Source: Apricaphanius iberus (taxonomy: Eukaryota; Chordata; Actinopteri; Cyprinodontiformes; Aphaniidae). Taken from it: DNA of 64,000 bases. Location of the stretch: positions 1 to 64,000 of the forward strand of contig JAPXFQ010000256.1 of the NCBI GenBank assembly GCA_028564705.1, written 5' to 3'. Position numbers and translations under genes: made by a program. A model generated the notes under the pieces. That model had not been told where the DNA came from, made no database searches, and saw only the letters and a list, made by a program, of their open reading frames with translations. Shown here in pieces: positions 59,998-64,000 of this stretch (positions are counted from its first letter, which is position 1; every line of letters begins with the position of its first letter).

Positions 59998-60171
59998 GCC
60001 GCTCCTCCCTCTTCCCGATTGACGACAATCTCCTCGATGATGGCCACGGCAACCAGGGTGTCCAAGGAGTCCTTGGCTCCCCCAACTGCTACCCCCATCA
60101 AAACGGGGAGCGCATCGAGCGCTTCTCTCGTAAGGTTTTTGTGGGGGGCTTGCCTCCTGACATAGATGAAG
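59998..60171 (+). CDS. cpeb2: cpeb2 exon 6 (residues 443-500), start of RRM1
   Basis: The 174-nt exon, phase 1 to 1, encodes GRSSLFPIDDNLLDDGHGNQ, then a variable linker, QNGERIERFSRK and the first strand of RRM1 with the RNP2 motif KVFVGGLP (residues 488-495), ending at PPDIDE. The linker and NGERIERFSRK are close to CPEB2 of other vertebrates as I recall. The acceptor is accccag and the donor gaag|gtgagg. With the microexon included, the junction reads RRRGRSS. Confidence 0.95.
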
Positions 60172-60282
60172 GTGAGGATGACCAAAACAGCTCCACTTTA
60201 TGTATTCCTGTTCTGTTCCCTGTCTTTCTCTTTCTACATCTGTCTGTTCTTGGGTTTTTTTTCTTTTATCGCGTCGTTCCAG
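60172..60282 (+). other. cpeb2: cpeb2 intron 6 (111 bp)
   Basis: A short GT-AG intron (gtgagg ... gttccag) with a pyrimidine-rich 3' half. Confidence 0.92.
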
Positions 60283-60372
60283 ATGAAATCACCTCAAGCT
60301 TCCGTCGCTTTGGTCACTTGGTGGTTGACTGGCCTCATAAAGCTGAGAGCAAATCCTACTTTCCACCCAAAG
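60283..60372 (+). CDS. cpeb2: cpeb2 exon 7 (residues 501-530), RRM1 middle
   Basis: The 90-nt exon, phase 1 to 1, encodes DEITSSFRRFGHLVVDWPHK and AESKSYFPPK, the first helix and second strand of RRM1 plus the start of the long loop characteristic of CPEB proteins. Relative to the vertebrate consensus I remember (ITASFRRFGPLVVDW), Ala-to-Ser and Pro-to-His changes are present. The donor is aaag|gtatct. Confidence 0.95.
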
Positions 60373-60440
60373 GTATCTACAAAACACATGAATCTCTGAT
60401 ACTCAACTACCTTCATAGCCATATTTCCCATAACCTCTGT

Positions 60441-60816
60441 TAGGGATGCAGTGATACCGATACTGGTATTTGAGTCGATACTGTTCTAATGTACTTTTAT
60501 TGGTATCGGTTAGTTAACCGATACTATGAGTTAAAACTTAAAATGGAAACGCAAAAATTATTTCACATACTTTTTTTTTATTTTTCACTTGAAATGTTTT
60601 GTGATCATTTTTATTGATTTTTAAAAAATCTCAACTCATTTTGGGGAATTAGTTGTTTGGTATCAAGCAGAGAAGAAAATAAAACCTGTCTTCCAATTCA
60701 TTGCATTTTTTTGTGTGGTAGAAGTATCTGCACTGGTACTCTGTTTCAGCAAGTACTCTGATCCAAGTATTTGTGTCATATCGGTTTGAAAAAAAAGAGA
60801 TATCACTGCATATCTA
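60441..60816. mobile_element. hAT MITE (tagggatgcagtgata ends)
   Basis: The left end tagggatgcagtgata and right end tatcactgcatatcta are inverted. Flanking octamers acctctgt and gcctctat match at 6 of 8. The 376-bp element has internal ggtatcggttagttaaccga, an imperfect palindrome. It resembles the hAT ends at 57221 and 17373. Confidence 0.65.
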
Positions 60817-61183
60817 GCCTCTATAGACGGATGACCATGATTTTGATTACTAAACACACAAAGTCTCCAGAACAATCAGATGATGCTAACGAGATAATAG
60901 CCCACTGATTTAGGAGGCATGCCAGGAAAGAAGTATTTTCTGTCTTTCCTCGCAGCTAGAGCTGAATTATGCTATAACTTAATGTCACAATGACAATATT
61001 AATTTTCTAGTAACTCATATATTCTTTTCCTAATTTTTCCTCATCATAATGTCCACACTTACCTTTTTTAGCTGTAGCATCTTTGATTAATCCTCTTATA
61101 TTATTCATCAAGTGTGGTTATTGAGGGCCATAAAAATCTGTCCTACAATTCAAACACTATTTGCTCTCAGAATTGTCATGCAC

Positions 61184-61184
<1 letters not shown>

Positions 61185-61276
<92 letters not shown>
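61185..61276. repeat. TA microsatellite (~45 units)
   Basis: An uninterrupted TA array of about 90 bases within intron 7. Such arrays are unstable and form cruciforms readily. Confidence 0.95.
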
Positions 61277-61277
<1 letters not shown>

Positions 61278-61658
61278 CCTTTGAGCAGTATTTTTTAATT
61301 GGGATATGACACATATAATGTGATGACTGTGATTATAAATATAGGGTTACTCTTAGATATGTGCAAAAGAGCATATCTAAGATTAAAGGCTTATAGTAAA
61401 AGGTCTTTGTTAGTAAGGTCATTAAATTTAATTTGGTTGACTCTTACAGAAAATAGAAAGCAGATCTTTATTGGGTGTTTCAATTCAATTCAAATGGTTC
61501 ACCTTACACAAACAGATTGGGCAGAGAGGAAGGTTTAAAGATCTCTCCCTCTGTGCTCCAGCCTTATCAAAATGCAAAAGCCCATAGCTGGTTGTGACAA
61601 GTGATGGTTTTTTCACTGAATCTCAATAAGTCCCTGCATTTTTGTGTATTTGTCCAAG

Positions 61659-61777
61659 GATACGCCTTCCTGCTGTTCCAGGAGGAGACCTCAGTGCAGG
61701 CCCTGATTGACGCGTGCATGGAGGAGGATGGGAAGCTCTACCTGTGTGTTTCCAGCCCAACCATCAAGGACAAACCT
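61659..61777 (+). CDS. cpeb2: cpeb2 exon 8 (residues 531-570), RRM1 end
   Basis: The 119-nt exon, phase 1 to 0, encodes GYAFLLFQEETSVQALIDAC followed by MEEDGKLYLCVSSPTIKDKP. GYAFLLF is the RNP1 motif of RRM1, carrying the aromatic side chain that stacks on RNA. SSPTIKDKP is a CPEB-specific strand and linker. The acceptor is gtccaag and the donor acct|gtgagt with cct as the last codon. Confidence 0.95.
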
Positions 61778-61881
61778 GTGAGTTTAATATGTAGCAGTCC
61801 CCAGGCGGAAACTAAAAAAGACGTCTTGAACATTTTACATGTCTTACCAAGAGATCTGATTTAATCTTGCATTGAGTGTAG
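61778..61881 (+). other. cpeb2: cpeb2 intron 8 (104 bp)
   Basis: A short GT-AG intron (gtgagt ... gagtgtag). Reading through it gives 28 unrelated residues and a stop. Confidence 0.92.
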
Positions 61882-61996
61882 GTGCAAATCCGACCATGGA
61901 ACTTGAGTGACAGTGATTTCGTGATGGACGGGTCTCAGCCTCTCGATCCCCGTAAAACCATCTTTGTGGGAGGTGTCCCCCGTCCTCTGAGAGCAA
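61882..61996 (+). CDS. cpeb2: cpeb2 exon 9 (residues 571-609), RRM1-RRM2 linker
   Basis: The 115-nt exon, phase 0 to 1, encodes VQIRPWNLSDSDFVMDGSQP then LDPRKTIFVGGVPRPLRA. VQIRPWNLSDSD is the short rigid linker between the two RRMs and KTIFVGGVP is the RNP2 motif of RRM2. It is identical to the vertebrate sequence as I recall it. The donor is gcaa|gtgagt. Confidence 0.95.
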
Positions 61997-62142
61997 GTGA
62001 GTACCCCTAACTTCTTTTAGTGGAGGAAAACATTTTACAACATATCCATGCTGACTGCAGGCATGGTTGGATGGCTCCTGTTTCTTCCTGGCATGTAGCA
62101 TCGTAACTTTCTGTTCATAATTTCTTTTCACCCTTTGTTTAG
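61997..62142 (+). other. cpeb2: cpeb2 intron 9 (146 bp)
   Basis: A short GT-AG intron (gtgagt ... ttgtttag). Confidence 0.92.
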
Positions 62143-62324
62143 TTGAGCTGGCCATGATCATGGACCGCCTCTATGGTGGAGTGTGCTACGCAGGAATTGA
62201 CACAGATCCAGAGCTCAAATACCCCAAAGGGGCGGGGCGGGTGGCCTTCTCCAATCAGCAGAGTTATATCGCTGCCATCAGTGCAAGATTCGTCCAACTG
62301 CAACATGGCGACATTGATAAGCGG
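62143..62324 (+). CDS. cpeb2: cpeb2 exon 10 (residues 609-669), RRM2
   Basis: The 182-nt exon, phase 1 to 0, encodes IELAMIMDRLYGGVCYAGID, TDPELKYPKGAGRVAFSNQQ and SYIAAISARFVQLQHGDIDKR. GAGRVAF is the RNP1 motif of RRM2. The HGDIDKR ending is shared with human CPEB2/3 (CPEB4 has HGEIDKR). The first residue is Ile where mammals have Val, split over the splice junction. The donor is gcgg|gtacag. The next exon, which should start with VEVKPYVLDD and carry the zinc-binding domain, is not in the window. Confidence 0.95.
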
Positions 62325-62389
62325 GTACAGTTTGTTACATTCATGATCTCCTCAATTCATGCCTGTGTCACCCAGTTGTAAGGATGTAA

Positions 62390-62520
62390 AATTTAGGGAT
62401 GTGTGATCTTATCAGCCTACAGTCGTTATCGGCCAATACTGGCATGAAAATGTTATATCAGAAATTATTGTTAGCGGTTTTCACTTTTTTGACTTTAATA
62501 CTTTATTTTCGTACCATGTA
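62390..62520. mobile_element. Fragment of a hAT-like element
   Basis: The left end tagggatgtgtgatcttatc and the following gttatcggccaatactggca resemble a common fish hAT MITE left end. No right end was found. Confidence 0.4.
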
Positions 62521-63010
62521 CATATCATTTCGGCGGGGAGGATGTTATATGCCTATGGGTCAAATCAGCCTTGTTTCTGGACATCCCTTCAATGTATATA
62601 TGCATATTATACATATTTGGAAAGGGATATTTTGAGTTTCCTAAAATGTATCCCAATCAAGGATACAATCATAAATGTAGATACAGCAAGCGATTTTGTG
62701 AAACTATGCACTCACCTATGTAGCTTCATATCAATGCCACTTTGAACAAAATAAGGGCTTCTTTTCACCCTTCTAAAACAAAATATAACATGGAGGATGC
62801 TATGGAGCTTTGTTTGAAAAGAGACAGTAGTGATTCTGTCCAGGTTTTTTGGGTTGGGTTTTTGTTTTTCATCAGAGAAGTACAGTGATGTGTTATGCAT
62901 TCCCCCTAGAGAAAGGGCATTTTCTTGCACATTTTGCCTCCCTGGACATTTAGTTAGTAATACAAATCTTTTGGTCTAGCGTGGTGAAATTTGTGTAGAA
63001 AAAGGAAATG

Positions 63011-63810
63011 GTAAATGTACTGTACATGTATAGCGCTTTATTTAGGCCACGTCCACACTAAGCTGGATAACGCCTTTAACGTATTTAGTCTACACCCCCC
63101 TATCGTCCACACTAAAGTGGCTTTGTTTGTGGTCTGTGGCCGGATAAGTATTAGCCGGGTAAGAGAGCCGTTTAACTGTTATCTCAACGGCTAAATGAGC
63201 ACGTCTGGACGCAACTAATCCGGTCCCCGGCTAAATCAGAGCAGCGTCGTCAATAAAATGCTGCGTCCTAAATTGATGACGACAAGAACGCGACACCAGA
63301 TAATGACAACATGAAAGATGGAGACAAGTCTCGCTATGCTACTGCTTCTTTTGCAAATTCAGACGTTTGCAAAATTAACCCTAACCTACTTGCGAATGAG
63401 AAGACAACATAGGAGGCGCCGACATTGACGTAGATTATACGTGTCAATCTGTGTTCTTTTTGTTTTTCCCCGCGCATGCCCAGTACATGCATAGGTCGGC
63501 ATTGGATTGCGCAATCATGGGACCTTAAATGGGGCGTAAATGCTCGTGTTGAGTGGATAACATTAGGCGTCTAACTCCCCGTATAACCTTATCCGGCTTA
63601 GTGTGGACGTAGCCTTAGTCCCTGCAGACGTCAAAGCATTTCACACTACACTTCACTCGCTCATGCATACATTCACACACTGGTGATGGCAAGCCACGTT
63701 GTAGCCACAGCTGCCCTGGGTGCACTGACAGAAGCGAGGCTGCCGGACATCGGCACCACTGGGCCCTTTGACCACCACCGCTCCTAACTCCTGAGCCATT
63801 GTCGCCCCAT
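63011..63810 (+). repeat. Dispersed fish repeat (tatagcgcttta...), split by a nested MITE
   Basis: Left part 63011-63044 (gtacatgtatagcgctttat) and right part 63615-63810 (agcatttcacactacacttc, tgtagccacagctgccctgg, gaagcgaggctgccggacat) form the same family as 996-1262. The central 570 bases belong to the inserted element. Confidence 0.65.
63045..63614. mobile_element. Harbinger-like MITE nested in a repeat
   Basis: The ends ggccacgtccacactaagct and the inverse of ggctacgtccacactaagcc are inverted repeats (about 18 of 20). The 3-bp TTA at 63042-63044 and 63615-63617 is the TWA duplication expected of PIF/Harbinger elements. A further subterminal cgtccacactaaa lies near 63105. The 570-bp interior is CpG-richer than its host and has no transposase. 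Confidence 0.75.
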
Positions 63811-64000
63811 ACTTAAGGCTTTAGACCAAGTGTTTTTCAGTCCACCACTATGTTTGAAAGCCACTTTAAAGCTTGTATGTTCAGCGGATGAACAGGCAGG
63901 CTAACTTTTACAGTGTATTCAAATTCATATTACTGGGTAAAAATAGCACTTAGACAGTTTCTGACTCTGGTAGGGGAAACTCTGGTGTTTTCTTTCAGAC

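Larger units (their letters stand above)
60373..61658 (+). other. cpeb2: cpeb2 intron 7
   Basis: Donor gtatct; the acceptor tttgtccaag uses AAG rather than CAG/TAG, less common but required by the frame. It contains a hAT MITE and a long TA array. Confidence 0.85.
62325..64000 (+). other. cpeb2: cpeb2 intron 10 (5' part)
   Basis: Donor gtacag. No exon encoding the C-terminal domain was found to 64000. The final bases tggtgttttctttcag (AG at 63997-63998) look like an acceptor, but the two bases that follow (AC) do not start the expected Val codon, so the real acceptor probably lies just beyond the window, or a few residues are added. Confidence 0.7.

Noticed and set aside
61112..61309. Frame rich in Tyr-Ile repeats
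   Set aside because: It is the translated TA microsatellite.
63984..64000. Start of the last cpeb2 exon at 63999
   Set aside because: The AG is preceded by a good pyrimidine tract, but the following AC does not begin the expected Val-Glu-Val-Lys coding sequence and only two bases are available.

Overview
The window is vertebrate nuclear DNA, almost certainly from a teleost fish. It is dominated by one split gene with GT-AG introns, set among interspersed repeats typical of bony fish: several Tc1-like transposon families, hAT MITEs, a tRNA-headed SINE and an RTE/Rex3-like LINE. There is no bacterial-type gene organisation, and I found no convincing tRNA, rRNA or CRISPR.

The gene is cpeb2 (cytoplasmic polyadenylation element binding protein 2) on the + strand, from about 31.9 kb to beyond the right edge. 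I could place ten coding exons with reading-frame-consistent junctions: 32361-33251, 36709-36978, 49913-50003, 52880-52930, 55049-55072, 59998-60171, 60283-60372, 61659-61777, 61882-61996 and 62143-62324. Joined, they give 669 codons: a disordered N-terminal half, a conserved linker with two small in-frame cassette exons (51 nt and a 24-nt microexon), RRM1 and RRM2. The final exon, for the C-terminal zinc-binding (ZZ/CEBP) domain, lies past base 64000. The start codon sits in a CpG-rich region (31.8-33.25 kb) with an upstream in-frame stop.

Bases 1-31 kb hold no exon I can assign to a known gene. They contain decayed Tc1-like copies (about 0.5-1.45, 5.9-6.3, 8.6-9.3, 19.9-20.5 and 25.2-27.4 kb), three TTAA-flanked elements whose ends start AGG (6.4-7.6, 14.6-15.6 and 22.4-23.6 kb), hAT pieces, three SINE copies and a pair of degenerate 470-bp direct repeats (10.4-12.0 kb). 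One minus-strand 89-codon frame at 4817-5086 starts with a signal-peptide-like segment and is listed only as a candidate.

The cpeb2 introns are equally repeat-laden. Intron 2 (12.9 kb) carries an interrupted Tc1 copy, a Harbinger-like element, a foldback element, a fourth TTAA element, a young LINE insertion with a perfect 12-bp target duplication, and two hAT MITEs inserted side by side with shared target duplications. Intron 5 carries two Tc1-like relics, one of them split by a hAT relic that still encodes part of a BED zinc finger. Intron 10 carries a Harbinger-like MITE nested in an older repeat.

I see no wholly new biological system. The items most worth checking are the set of TTAA/AGG elements, the nested and tandem insertions, the cpeb2 microexon pair and the small secreted-peptide-like frame. 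Family names for repeats rest on remembered teleost repeat sequences and visible ends, not on a database search.
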